Assembly (NCBI GenBank): GCA_008477525.1
Contig: SPDT01000001.1
Location: 5,270,001-5,334,000 of the forward strand
Direction: 5' to 3'
Source: Hypomyces perniciosus
Taxonomy: Eukaryota; Ascomycota; Sordariomycetes; Hypocreales; Hypocreaceae
DNA length: 64,000 nucleotides
Shown here: piece by piece, positions 10,303 through 20,116 of the stretch
How the letters are laid out: every line of letters starts with the position of its first letter
How positions within the stretch are numbered: position 1 is the stretch's first letter
The notes under the pieces: generated by a model
What the model was told of the DNA's origin: nothing
Database searches by the model: none
Seen by the model: only the letters and a program-made list of their open reading frames with translations
Made by a program: the position numbers and the translations under genes

Positions 10303-11942
10303 CTAAGCATATATACCACCATTGGAGTTCGGCTTCTTTGCTTCGCTCGTCAGTGTGCTGAATAATAAATGGAGATCTTGCTGATACGCCTTCTGATCAG
10401 CAACCTTCTTGTCAACCACTTTAGCGGAGTCTACCCGCCACAATTTGGAAAATAGTGTATCAGATTTCGGCCCTGGATTAACCGAAAACCTGGGACAAAT
10501 GCAATCCTCAACAAGACTAAGCATACCATTCACCGACTCAATACAATACCAAAACCACACTCCGCCTGACTCCCAGGTCTTATTCATCGCCTGTGTGAGC
10601 AATAGGTTATGCTGAGCCTTTATTCTCTTCTCCTCATCCTCGAATACACGCATGAACTCTTGCCTTATTTGGTCGAATTCTGCTAGATGCTTCTTCATGT
10701 CATCGATATGATCCCCAACAAGCCAGTGCGGTACGCTCAGCATCTCAATCGGTAGAGCACATATCCATTCAAGATCCAGAAGGCATGTGATGTTCCATTC
10801 CCTGTCGACAAAAATGTTGCTAGGGTGAAGGTCGGTGAATTGAAGAAAAAAAGGGCCATTTCGTTGCTCTCGTCTGATATAATGGTGTGAAAGAGCACGA
10901 AGCAACGTCTTGATGGCCATTTGGGAACGGCAGTCGGCTTCGTCCATAATTGCGTTCGGATTGCTGAGGAAACAGTTGTCATGAAATGTAAGCATATCCG
11001 CCACGAAAGACTCCGTGCATGGATATGTGTCTTGTCTTTGAATTATCCTTGGCGCGCCCTCGTTTTCTAGTATCATGATCGAGCAGGTTAGTGGACGATT
11101 CGTTAAGGCTACTGTGCAATCGTCGCGGAATTGAAGTGAGCCTATTCGCGGCTGAGGGATATGAGCCAGTGAAAGGATAAGATGAGCCAAGTTCCGAAAC
11201 AATGTCTGCCGGTGCGATGGGTCATGTCGCCGAGTTTTCCATGTGTTTGATAGCATCTCGCCAATGTCAGGGCCGATATGCTCGAGCAGCATGTACCCCA
11301 TTGGCAAGTGGTATTCGGTAGGGTTCATGGAATACCGCGAGAGACCTGGGTATCGAAAAAGCCTATGAAGATGGCGCTTGAACACGCCAGCTAGGCGGAT
11401 GTACCAAGGCTGTTGATCCTCGTGTGTGAACTGAGCGTTGATGAGCATGAAAAGGGGTCTCCCGTAATGATAATAATCAAGAGCAAACTTACATGTTTGT
11501 GATCGGAGAAGCCAAACCCATAGAGGCGAGGTATGCGGATATCAGGACAATTATCTTGCATCCACAGATAAGTTCCCACCTCACAGCGTAGCTTTTCATC
11601 GATTGTGCCGGGATATTGGACTTCGGCAAGTTTGTGCGCCATTGGGCAACGGAGGACGAATTTCCTGCATAATCCGTCCAGGTTCACATGAATGGGAATG
11701 CACACATTGAAGTTGCCGCGGATCCATTTACTCTGTGGAAGGATAGAGCAGATATTATCATCGCTAAGCCGAAGGTGATGCTTGGTGAGAGCCGTGATAG
11801 TGTCGGTTTGCCCCAAGAGTGCCTTGTAAAGCTGTGTCGTTGCTGTGGTGTAGGTGTACTGATTGATAACATTAAGGTCCGTGTCTTTGGCCTGCTCCAA
11901 AGTTATGGGGCCGCGATCAATGAGATTCAGTGTAGCGGCCAT
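10303..11942 (-). CDS. APH-like phosphotransferase family protein, 525 aa
   Basis: Two exons, 11942-11493 and 11430-10303. The 62-nt intron (11492-11431) has donor GTAAGT and acceptor CAG and joins GFGFSDHKH to FTHEDQQPWY in frame. The protein resembles the fungal aminoglycoside-phosphotransferase-like kinase family. An N-lobe with FVLRCPMAHKLAE is followed by MGYMLLEHIG. The catalytic loop is FTDLHPSNIFVDREWN, and the metal-binding segment LLDLEWICALP follows. Typical members have H-G-D-x-H; here the first histidine and glycine read F-T before D-L-H. Substrates of the fungal family are mostly unknown, and antibiotic resistance should not be assumed. It is cytosolic by sequence. The alternative short start codons on this strand are less complete. 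Confidence 0.85.
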
Positions 11943-12867
11943 CTTTGAGCATCGACGACCTCTGATTGACCCAGCTAGGTAGACTCTTGGTGCCTGGTGG
12001 TCAGGAAGAGAGTGAAAATTCGGTTACAGAGCCAAGCGAGAGCTCCAGTCGCTCATGCTCAAATCCTGCCTAAAAATAGTGGCAAGAAGATTCTTCACTG
12101 GGGACCTCAATAAGCACAAGAAAGCCTGATAGCCTGGACTTACAATCATTCAGGAGTTGTGTTTTTTGGGAATTGGAAGTCGCGTTGAGAGGCAGAAGCG
12201 ACTAGTATTACATTAACATGTATTATGTATCTACCGAGATAATCGAATACGATAAGCCAAACCTGTTGTTGCCACAATCCACGTGATAATTCTTGGAACT
12301 TTTAATGTCCTAGCAGCGCCGATAGCTAATTCTTAGGGGCTACGGAGCGATCCCTACCCACGGGGCGAACCTTTGCGAATGGCGATGGGCAATAGTTGGT
12401 AAGCCATCGACCAAGGGACTATAGAGCAATAATGGGAGGAGACGAGGTGGCGGGATGGTGCTCAAATGATAGATGTGCAACTTTGCAACACACAAGACCA
12501 GGCTTGATGTTGCCAGGGTACCCAGAATCTCTATCGGCTGCTAGGTGGGCCCACCCCACCACCCCCTGATAGAAAGAGATGGATAGCACCCTCTATCATG
12601 GAGGTGGCTGGTTTTGGAACGGGCGACGCCAATAGTACCAGCTCACCACGAATGCAGAGAGTACTTGTACATCTTGGACCCAGAGGTGGTACTCGATACC
12701 CCAGGCGTACTCTGAGGACATAAAGTAGGTATACCAGTACTCCGTAAGCTGGGAATGCCGCTACCTTTTGACTCTAATGATCTAACTGCTTTGTCTCGAC
12801 GGAACGCCTACAGACATCAAACACCAGCCTCCACCTCAAACGACGAGCAATTTGTATAGTTTAACAC
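11943..12867. other. Intergenic, no gene recognised
   Basis: Upstream of the kinase gene; contains TACTCCGTA at 12738-12746. No coding sequence seen. Confidence 0.5.
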
Positions 12868-13123
12868 ATGGATATGGATAGCGAGCTCCAACGGGCTGTG
12901 CGGGAGTTTTCAAGGAAATCGCACCGCTATATTGAGCATATTCAGCAGGATCGAGAATTGCGGGACCACTCCTGACGTGGAAACACTAAGCATCCGTGCA
13001 TAGTCGCAAATTGACTTCGAACCTAATCCAGATCATCGTCAAAAGTTACTAGAAGTGCACAATTTCGTATGTGCCGAGGACAATGAACGCTTTACGGAAG
13101 TCAAGTTGGACATTGATATGTAG
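12868..13123 (+). pseudogene. Relic or broken short ORF
   Basis: MDMDSELQRAVREFSRKSHR and a following IQQDRELRDHS end at a stop (about 12973). After about 40 nt a second protein-like block follows, DFEPNPDHRQKLLEVHNFV and CAEDNERFTEVKLDIDM, ending in TAG near 13123. The two blocks have similar charged, helical character and may be halves of one small protein broken by stops. No intron of normal size fits between them. Function unknown. Confidence 0.35.
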
Positions 13124-13485
13124 AATCGGTAGATTTCTCTCCAACTACATAGTCAGAATGTAACCTTGGAAAATTCAGAATTCGCAGGATGGTTCCCCAG
13201 TCCCAATTCAGCTTCTTGCTTGAGTCGTCCAGCAAGCACATTAATTCCGCATACAAGCATTCGCAATGCTGCCTCACCCCACCCAGGGCGTTCGATACTA
13301 CAGAATGAGCCTGGGGCAAACTGCCATGAAGGTGACTACGACACGGTATTGACGGATGGTGAATTGTTCCTACTTCAAGACTGCGCGATTTTATTTTGGT
13401 GGTATTGGAGGTTCACAAGCACTATGGAGAACCCCGCCGCGAGGCAGATTGTAAGCTCTATCGAATACAACTTTATAAATGAATT

Positions 13486-14118
13486 CTATGCTGCAGACCC
13501 CTGCTTTCTTGTGCCATATACAATATTTTTCACGACCTGATCACCAAGATCCTGCATACTCCCCACTGGGTGAGGGCAGTGTGGCTGTAAAGCCGCATCG
13601 AGCGTACAGACCTCATCGTAGCCGTACTTGCAAGCTGGATCAAAAATATTTCGCAGTTGAAAATTCCTGCCGACCCAAGTATTGCCTTGAAGGCAAAATG
13701 ATAGATAGTTCATGCTGTTTGCAGCAGAAAGAGGTAGCTTGCCATCATCAAGCAGGTCTATGCATTCCTCGATAGGGACATGCTCGTAATCCATCGCGAC
13801 GCCTCCACCCATGTGTGGCTGCTCGGCAGCTGAGGTCCCAAATGCGAAATAATTCCAGGCATCGTAGGAGATATCATTTGCTCCAGCGGAAGAATCAACG
13901 CGAAGTAGATTAAGGGACCGCAAACCCGCGTACGTGACTTTGATGCAGATGTTATCACAGCTTACAGCACCAGGGAAGTAAGCTACCCGGTTGGTATTAA
14001 TTTTGCAGCCCAAAACGCCTACTGAGGAAGAGTATTGTTCATGTGGTGTGATGTTAACGGAGATAGCGGCCGCACCAAAGATTGGGAGCGCAGTGAAAGC
14101 GAAGAGAGACGTAAACAT
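13486..14118 (-). CDS. Secreted cysteine-containing protein, 210 aa
   Basis: The N-terminus MFTSLFAFTALPIFGAAAIS is a clear signal peptide. The mature part has about ten cysteines and the blocks GVLGCKINTNRVAYFP, SCDNICIKVTYAG, YDAWNYFAFG and LPLSAANSMNYLSFCL, which I recall from a widespread secreted family of Aspergillus and relatives of unknown function. The fold is probably expansin/RlpA-like (double-psi beta-barrel), which is inference. A TATAAAAG box lies 49 bp upstream of the ATG. The frame is intact and no intron is needed. It likely acts at the cell wall or outside the cell. Confidence 0.8.
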   Translation of the reverse strand: MFTSLFAFTALPIFGAAAISVNITPHEQYSSSVGVLGCKINTNRVAYFPGAVSCDNICIKVTYAGLRSLNLLRVDSSAGANDISYDAWNYFAFGTSAAEQPHMGGGVAMDYEHVPIEECIDLLDDGKLPLSAANSMNYLSFCLQGNTWVGRNFQLRNIFDPACKYGYDEVCTLDAALQPHCPHPVGSMQDLGDQVVKNIVYGTRKQGSAA

Positions 14119-14166
14119 CTTGTAGGTAGAGCAAGCAATGCTCTATTTGGAAGCTCTGAATTTGGT

Positions 14167-14174
14167 CTTTTATA
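14167..14174 (-). promoter_or_regulatory. TATA box of the secreted-protein gene
   Basis: TATAAAAG on the minus strand, 49 bp upstream of the start codon at 14118. Confidence 0.55.
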
Positions 14175-14980
14175 GGAACGTCCGTATAAGAGTGCCCCGC
14201 CGTAAATAGGCGGGCTATTTGAACAAGTTTCCAAGAGCCGGATATGGCTTTCATATGTTAGGCTATGTTAGGATCCTTAAGGGACCTGCAAGAACGGGTT
14301 CCAACAACATAGCCAATAGATATAGAGATTGTTGCATTAAATCAAGTTAGTTACAGGTACATGTACATATGAATATGTACATAACAAGATTCCGATTTTA
14401 ATATGTATAAACAGAAGCCTTCCTGTGTTAAAAGCGGTGGCGGCTTATTCTATTCGGCCACATATTAACATATTAGAGATCGTAATTTGTATGTACTTTA
14501 CAGGATGTTTTGAGTTTACAGTATTAGAGGTAAATGAAACCATTCCACAGGCCGCTGTCAAGAAATCCCAGTGGCAATTCTACGTACAGCCGACAAACAG
14601 TAATAGCAAGTCAACGGGCTATTTTCTTTTCGCCCATTGGCCTAGATCATTTCCATGCTCACCACAGGGTTTCAAAATTTCCGAACGTTTTCTTAATATG
14701 CCACTTTGGCCTTTGGACTTTTGTTGATGTAGTACCACTGTCTAGGGTAAAGGGGTAGTTTTCACGGGACCCCAAGACGCTGCCAGCACGAACCCGAATG
14801 TGGTGATAAGCGTGCCGCCTGAAATAAGGAAGTTCTGGATGGCTTTTCTGATCCTCTTTAAGATCCCGATAGACTTCAACGTCAAGATATTGTTGAAAAT
14901 GGCATCTTGCTTGGTTTCTGGCACTCCACAAATAATCCATCACCCTAGCATTGTCCTTGATGACATGGTATAGATAACGG
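14175..14980. other. Intergenic, possible degraded ORFs
   Basis: Minus-strand frames at 14659-14943 show short protein-like stretches (DAIFNNILTLKSIGILKRIR), but no start, splice or family makes them a gene. They lie directly 3' of the RING gene. Confidence 0.4.
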
Positions 14981-15588
14981 CTAACAAGTCAAATCGATTG
15001 TGTCAATCCCAAGTCTCAGCGGACGCGCTTCAACAAGAGGCCTATCCTGTCTCTTCTTACAAACCGGACACCAGGGGTGTTCCGAAGCAGTGGTGGCGGC
15101 CCATCTTCTCCAACAATCGCCGCAAAATGCATGCCCTGCTTCATTCAGGATCCACAGCTTCTATTCGGGGATGGAATCTTACCACAGTCTGTAAACTCAA
15201 GCTCCTCTGATTCGCATATAGGGCAGTATTTCCACATATACTGCCTGATGGTCTCTCCTGCAGAGGCGCAAGCGCAAGTATCACAGAGAAGCTGAAACAA
15301 ATTAGAACTAATAACCTAAGTATATTTCATAGATTTACTCGCCTCCCCGCCTAAGCGGTATTTCGGTCCGTTGCAGAGTGTCTTGCGACATGAACGACAC
15401 TGTTGGTCATCAGTTGTGAGATCAATGAAACTCATCGTCCGCCTTTTTGGCTTCAAGATACATCCAGCCTGCTTCACCCGCTTTGAGGTTCTGCCACTTT
15501 GGACAGCTAGAACCGTCGCTTTCCTATGTTGTGCTTTGTTTGTCCGCGAGATTGAAGTTGAGACTATCGGCGTTGTCTTTGCGCTCAT
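14981..15588 (-). CDS. RING-finger protein, three exons, 170 aa
   Basis: Exons 15588-15343, 15291-15183 and 15138-14981 total 513 nt. Intron 2 (15182-15139, 44 nt) has donor GTAAGA and acceptor AAG. Intron 1 (15342-15292, 51 nt) has donor AG|GCGAGT, so it is a GC-AG intron; the nearby GT donor would put a stop directly after the splice. The spliced protein carries two zinc-binding regions: QCRSCRKTLC followed by LLCDTCAC, then a textbook RING, CPIC-x9-C-x2-H-x2-C-x2-C-x17-C-x2-C, ending HPWCPVCKKRQDRP. A basic N-terminus (KPKRRTMSFIDLTTDD) may target the nucleus; IDLTTDD also resembles a SUMO-interacting motif. I infer an E3 ubiquitin or SUMO-targeted ligase. The substrate is unknown. Confidence 0.8.
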
Positions 15589-16455
15589 CTTCAGAGTGCA
15601 AGTTGCAGGAATATTCTGTGATCTGTGTGCGAAGGTAGCGTTTCCGGCTTGTGAGTGGATGGCATGAAATGGGTGAGAGCAAAATAGAGAGATGGGGGGA
15701 ATCCTCCTTTAAGTACTTCACAACAGTAAGCGGGGCCGCAGTCACTTGGATCAGCAGCAGAACACGTCACTCACTCCATACTGTTGACGATGAATCAAAA
15801 TCGTCGGCATGTTGCTTCAGGGAGCAGGGTAACTACAGCCTGCCAAGTAAGTTTAAGTCCCCGATCGGCTATGTGAGTTCGAAACTGACTTGAAGCCGGT
15901 AGAGTTGTGAGATCCCCAAGCCATCTTGTGGTCTCAATAGATCTCGAAGAGTGGTATTTCTCGTTTTTGATGCCTACTTGATTACTCTGCTGTTTCCATA
16001 TATACACGCTCTCGGAAGTTCGAGAGTAGAATACCATCCGTGGCGAGGTGCCATGGCTTTTCTTTTGGCCCCGAAGCCCTATCTTAAAAAGCATCAAAAG
16101 AGCTCCATTCCTCAACGGCTTGCCGTAATCAGATATAAAACGAAAGCCAGAAAAGCAATCTGTGTTGTCTGGCGATGAAGAATTCTTCTCAGATGAGCGT
16201 CAGAGTGGGAATTGTGTGAATGGCTTCAACGGCAGGGAGTATTTCCTATTCACCCCTCCTATTTTCTTGGAGATGCTTCTCACCAACCGACAATCCCTCG
16301 GCACCTGGCAATGTATTGGAGAAGCCTAGTTTGGGTGGGCTGCTATTTTCTGCTCCTCTGCTCTTGCTATGTATCTAGTCTCATCTTTATTTTTTCTGTA
16401 TCTCCCGTATTAAAAAAAACATAGCTGCAGCTCATGTTGCTCTTCTGGGATACCC
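15589..16455. other. Intergenic, upstream region of RING gene
   Basis: Open frames on the minus strand (15795-16115) have no family resemblance and no splice that joins them to the RING gene. Nothing else seen. Confidence 0.45.
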
Positions 16456-17267
16456 TCATGCAGCCGCAGGGCGCGCATTAAGGTTCAATAACAGCCGCTT
16501 GCTTCTCCGCCTTCCTGAAGTTCGCCGCAGTGATGGCCTATCACAATCTGTGCCATTGCAGACCGCACGCAACTGTATTGGCTCGTTAAGTGTTTTCGCA
16601 CAACATTCACCTTCCGAGAGGCCGCCGCTTGGAGTTCGCGGATCATCACGATACGCAGACGGATGCCACGATCCAGAAGCACGAGGGCGTCGGGGACAGC
16701 ATTCGATACGATCACTGTACTGCTCCTCTATCGCGGAATACAGGTACATCTCGCTTCTCAGTTTTCGCATACTGCGCACGACGGCTTCAAAGGTCAGAAT
16801 TGCTTCCTCCATGTGCTTAGCACACTGACGAAGACAGCGCTGCATCGGCTGCCTGGATCTTGCGCTGTGAGACGTGCTTGAAGTGCCGATGATGGTATCG
16901 TGCAATGCTCTGCTGCATTCGACAGCTCTATCTAACGCGGATATCCTTCGCCGGTGTCTTCCACGCCTCGGGTCCCTCTCCATTTTGAAAGAAGTCTCCT
17001 CATCTGGGCTAGAGTCATCGCTTGACGTTAGTGGTTGTCCATCCGGCGTTTGAGGGGCGTCGGCGGGGTCTGCGTCATCAGGAACGATGAAATCGGCCAG
17101 ACTGCCCATGCTGTCACTTGCTGTGCCCGACCAATCGCTATCTTAGAGCTAGTCAGTGCTGAAATGCCCAGTCAGAGTGACGATTGAGGGACGTTACCAG
17201 AATTTTCGGTTGACTGAGCTTCAACATCAAGTGCATCAGCAACTAGCTCTTGGTCGGAACTACTCAT
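16456..17267 (-). CDS. Two-exon hypothetical protein, 251 aa
   Basis: Exon 1 is 17267-17198 and exon 2 is 17141-16456. The 56-nt intron (17197-17142) has donor GTAACG, a CTGAC branch site and acceptor AAG, and keeps the frame (756 nt in total). The N-terminus is acidic and Ser/Asp-rich (SSSDQELVADALDVEAQ, then DDADPADAPQTPDG). The middle is basic (RDPRRGRHRRRISALDRAV) and the centre helical (MEEAILTFEAVVRSMRKLR). The C-terminus is Arg-rich with scattered cysteines. No domain is recognised. The acidic/basic layout and the GRHRRR motif would fit a nuclear protein, which is inference. Confidence 0.6.
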
Positions 17268-18399
17268 CTCTTCTGCCGGAGGAAATCACCAGGGAGAAAA
17301 AGACGAATAAGAGTTAAATTTGCTCGTAAGTGAAGATTTACGGTCTACTTGGTTATGTATATATATTCGTGCATAGCAATAAGATGCTGTCCGCACTCAG
17401 CTCACAGTACGTACTGCCACATCCACAATTATCACACGCCCTCACATTACATATGGCATTTGAACCACCGTTCTTTGTCCAGCTCTCACGCCCTACTCAG
17501 ACGCTTCCGACCTTGTTGTGGTTGAGGCTAAGAGTCGACAACTTGCTTCTCGGCATCAGGCTATGCTGCGATTGCCTAGTAGAGAATGTGGTCCTGGCCT
17601 GTTGTAGTACGTTATATGTTATGGTTGTGCACCCTCTTGTCTACTTTTACATGCAGCTTGAAAGGTGAACCTACATTTGGGTCATATACGGGCTGCCTTT
17701 GAAAGCTAGAAGCGCACGACAGCGCAATGCTGAAGATACATAAAGATGGAGAGGTTTGATGTATATAACAGTTAGAGTAATGACGGAAACCAACCAAGGC
17801 GGACCACTCGACCATTGTTTGGTGTCCTTTTTCAAGGAAAGTTCCGATAGTGTGATTTACACTAGCCTCCCTTGACTATATTCTGAGAGGCGAAATGCCA
17901 AATCCAGAAAGGGTGAAGCAAATAAAGAAAGAGTGGGTAACGGTCAGAGCAGCAACGAATGGGGGTCAGAAAGTATTACCGGGCGCCCTCAAGCATTCAA
18001 AGTTACCCTCACATAATTCTTAAAAGGTTTTCAAGGGGCATATGTACAGTGTATCGGAATCATCAATTAAACATAATATTACTATGCAGGCCTCTATGCC
18101 ACAACGATTATACATTAAGCGTTACATTCATCATAACCAATGGGGGCAGTGACATAATTTGTACAATGTATGGAGTATTGAAGTTTGCTTTTAAATTTGT
18201 TTAGCCTTGACCCGTGGACGCACTAAAGCGAAAGGTTACTAATGGGCAAATCCTCGTGATGGGGATAAAATAAGACTGTCTGTCACAGCCTTATTCCCGT
18301 GCGTCCTACGGAGTATATAAATTGGGCTTATAGGTTTCATTCCCTGGTATCCAATAGCCAAATTTCAGCCGGACAGCGTGGGGTCTTGAATGATTTGTA
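17268..18399. other. Divergent intergenic region
   Basis: Separates divergently transcribed genes. Holds TACGGAGTA at 18307-18315, overlapping a TATA box, and no gene I can support. Confidence 0.5.
18314..18321 (+). promoter_or_regulatory. TATA box of the 18400 gene
   Basis: TATATAAA, about 80 bp upstream of the ATG at 18400, overlapping the recurrent 9-mer TACGGAGTA. Confidence 0.5.
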
Positions 18400-18711
18400 A
18401 TGGCTGCCCAATATTTCCAACCGAGACCGACGTCGAGTGTCTACTCAGACGCCTTTGAACTCGACGAACTTGTCGACAGACTATCTGAACAAGCCAAAAT
18501 TCAAGAATTATACGAGATGAAGGCCCTTCAAGATGAGCGGGATGCTATACGGCGTGAGCTGGATGCAAGCCGTTCTGTGTGGAACTCACTCTACCAAATC
18601 ATGATGGAGTCGGCCGATGTAGCTGGTAAGATGTCGATTGTTTGCAAAGATGCTCGGAGTTGCATGGATCGGGAGCGTAAAAAGTGGCTGGCAAATTCCA
18701 CAGCTATTTAA
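18400..18711 (+). CDS. Small coiled-coil protein, 103 aa
   Basis: MAAQYFQPRPTSSVYSDAFE is followed by a helical, charged stretch with heptad spacing (LVDRLSEQAKIQELYEMKAL, DERDAIRRELDASRSVW) and a C-terminus ending RERKKWLANSTAI. A TATA box sits upstream. No domain is known to me. It belongs to the set of small coiled-coil proteins scattered through this window (30476, 36600, 47426, 61588) but is not clearly homologous to them. It is cytosolic by sequence. Confidence 0.6.
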   Translation: MAAQYFQPRPTSSVYSDAFELDELVDRLSEQAKIQELYEMKALQDERDAIRRELDASRSVWNSLYQIMMESADVAGKMSIVCKDARSCMDRERKKWLANSTAI

Positions 18712-20116
18712 ATGGATATCGGCACAATAACAACCCAATTCAATGTATTTATTTCTGATTTGGACAGGGCTCTTGTACGACATTACATGTTAGATGAACA
18801 AGCCAGCCTAGAGAAATGCGATAAAATATGATATTTTTATACATCTTGTGTAAATAGCACCTGTCAATTAGCGCGTCGCAACTGCCCATGTCTTGTAGGT
18901 TAACTCGGGAGCTCAGTCACGAGAGCATGTTTCTACATGTACTTCGTGGGGTAGGTGGTATCCATGCGTTAGCAAGGCAGCTTAACGACACAGCAACGCA
19001 ACACGATTATATGAGCGAGGCCGATAAGGCCATATTCTCCTTAATATATCACACACCAGCTTGAGCATTTGCAGAACTGCCATTGCTTTCTTACGTCTTA
19101 CGCTACGTGAATGGTGGTATTGCCCTCCTCCAACGTGATAGGATACAAAGCTGGGAGAAGTGAGGGCCTCCGCCAGTTTTGGTCGGATTCTTTGACGAGC
19201 CCCTCTGGGTAACGAAGTCACAGGTGCAGCGGAAGAACGTGGCTGCTAACTGGAAGGATCTACCCGCAGACTGCTGCGTGGGGTTTCGCGAGAAGGGCAT
19301 CCATATGCTTACCGTGTCGAGCCTCTGTAAGGTCCTTGGAGAAACGAGCGCGAGGGCTCGGGTTGAAAAAGTCTGCCGCAGGGACGGAATCCTGCTACCA
19401 TGGGAAGCTGGGTCGGCAAGTTCCTATGATGACCCGGCAAAAGTTGAAAAGCATCGGGTGCGGCGAAGAGCCATGAAGGACGTCTAAGCTGCAGCTATTT
19501 CCCTAGCTCCGTTTTCTTTATTTGTCAATATTGTTCTGTTTTCGTGTTTGAGACGGGAGTGCGCGTTCATTATTAAGTTTAGAGCTTAGACTATAGAGTA
19601 CCTAATACGGGATAAATTAGATTAGAAAGGCCTTTGGTTCATTTGGCATGCAAAATCCGAAGACATAGTTTGATCCCCACTAGGATGAACTGGTGCATCA
19701 AGCCGAAGCGTAATGCTCCGTCTTCGAGGCTTCGCACTTACCCTGTAATAGCAGCAAACTTGGGATTATCAATAAGGGTTGCCAACGGCCGTCTTAATTC
19801 GCTTTGAAGATCCTGATGCGGCTCAACCTCGGTCATTTTGCGTTTCTAGAGTCGATTTGGTGTCTTTAACATGTTATTTCTTACCACGATCTGAGACAGT
19901 CTACAACAGTTAGGCTCTGTGGCTTCGATGAAGATCGGAGTGCTATTTTATGAGTGGACAATTGCTAGCTCGCGCGGCTTGAAATGGGCAAAAGCCAGCA
20001 CCAGCAGCCAGATTTGGATGAATTGCGAGCAGCACTAGGGCATACAAGAAGGTTTGTAAACCCGTACTGAGGCTTCGGTCGTCCTGTCTTCTCTGATCTC
20101 TGCGAAACCCCATGCC
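18712..20116. other. Intergenic with one protein-like fragment
   Basis: Apart from the possible fragment at 19182-19487, no gene is seen. The last few hundred bases are the presumed promoter and leader of the DUF3723 gene. Confidence 0.45.
19182..19487 (+). pseudogene. Possible C-terminal gene fragment
   Basis: An open frame without a usable upstream ATG reads SQVQRKNVAANWKDLPADCC, then GIHMLTVSSLCKVLGET and a basic tail KVEKHRVRRRAMKDV. Composition is protein-like, but I do not recognise the family and find no upstream exon. It may be a remnant. Confidence 0.25.

Noticed and set aside
10303..11942. Antibiotic-resistance kinase
   Set aside because: The fungal APH-like family is large and mostly of unknown substrate; sequence alone does not support drug resistance.
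14659..14943. Possible minus-strand gene 3' of the RING gene
   Set aside because: Competing frames, no recognisable family and no splice signals that make one protein.
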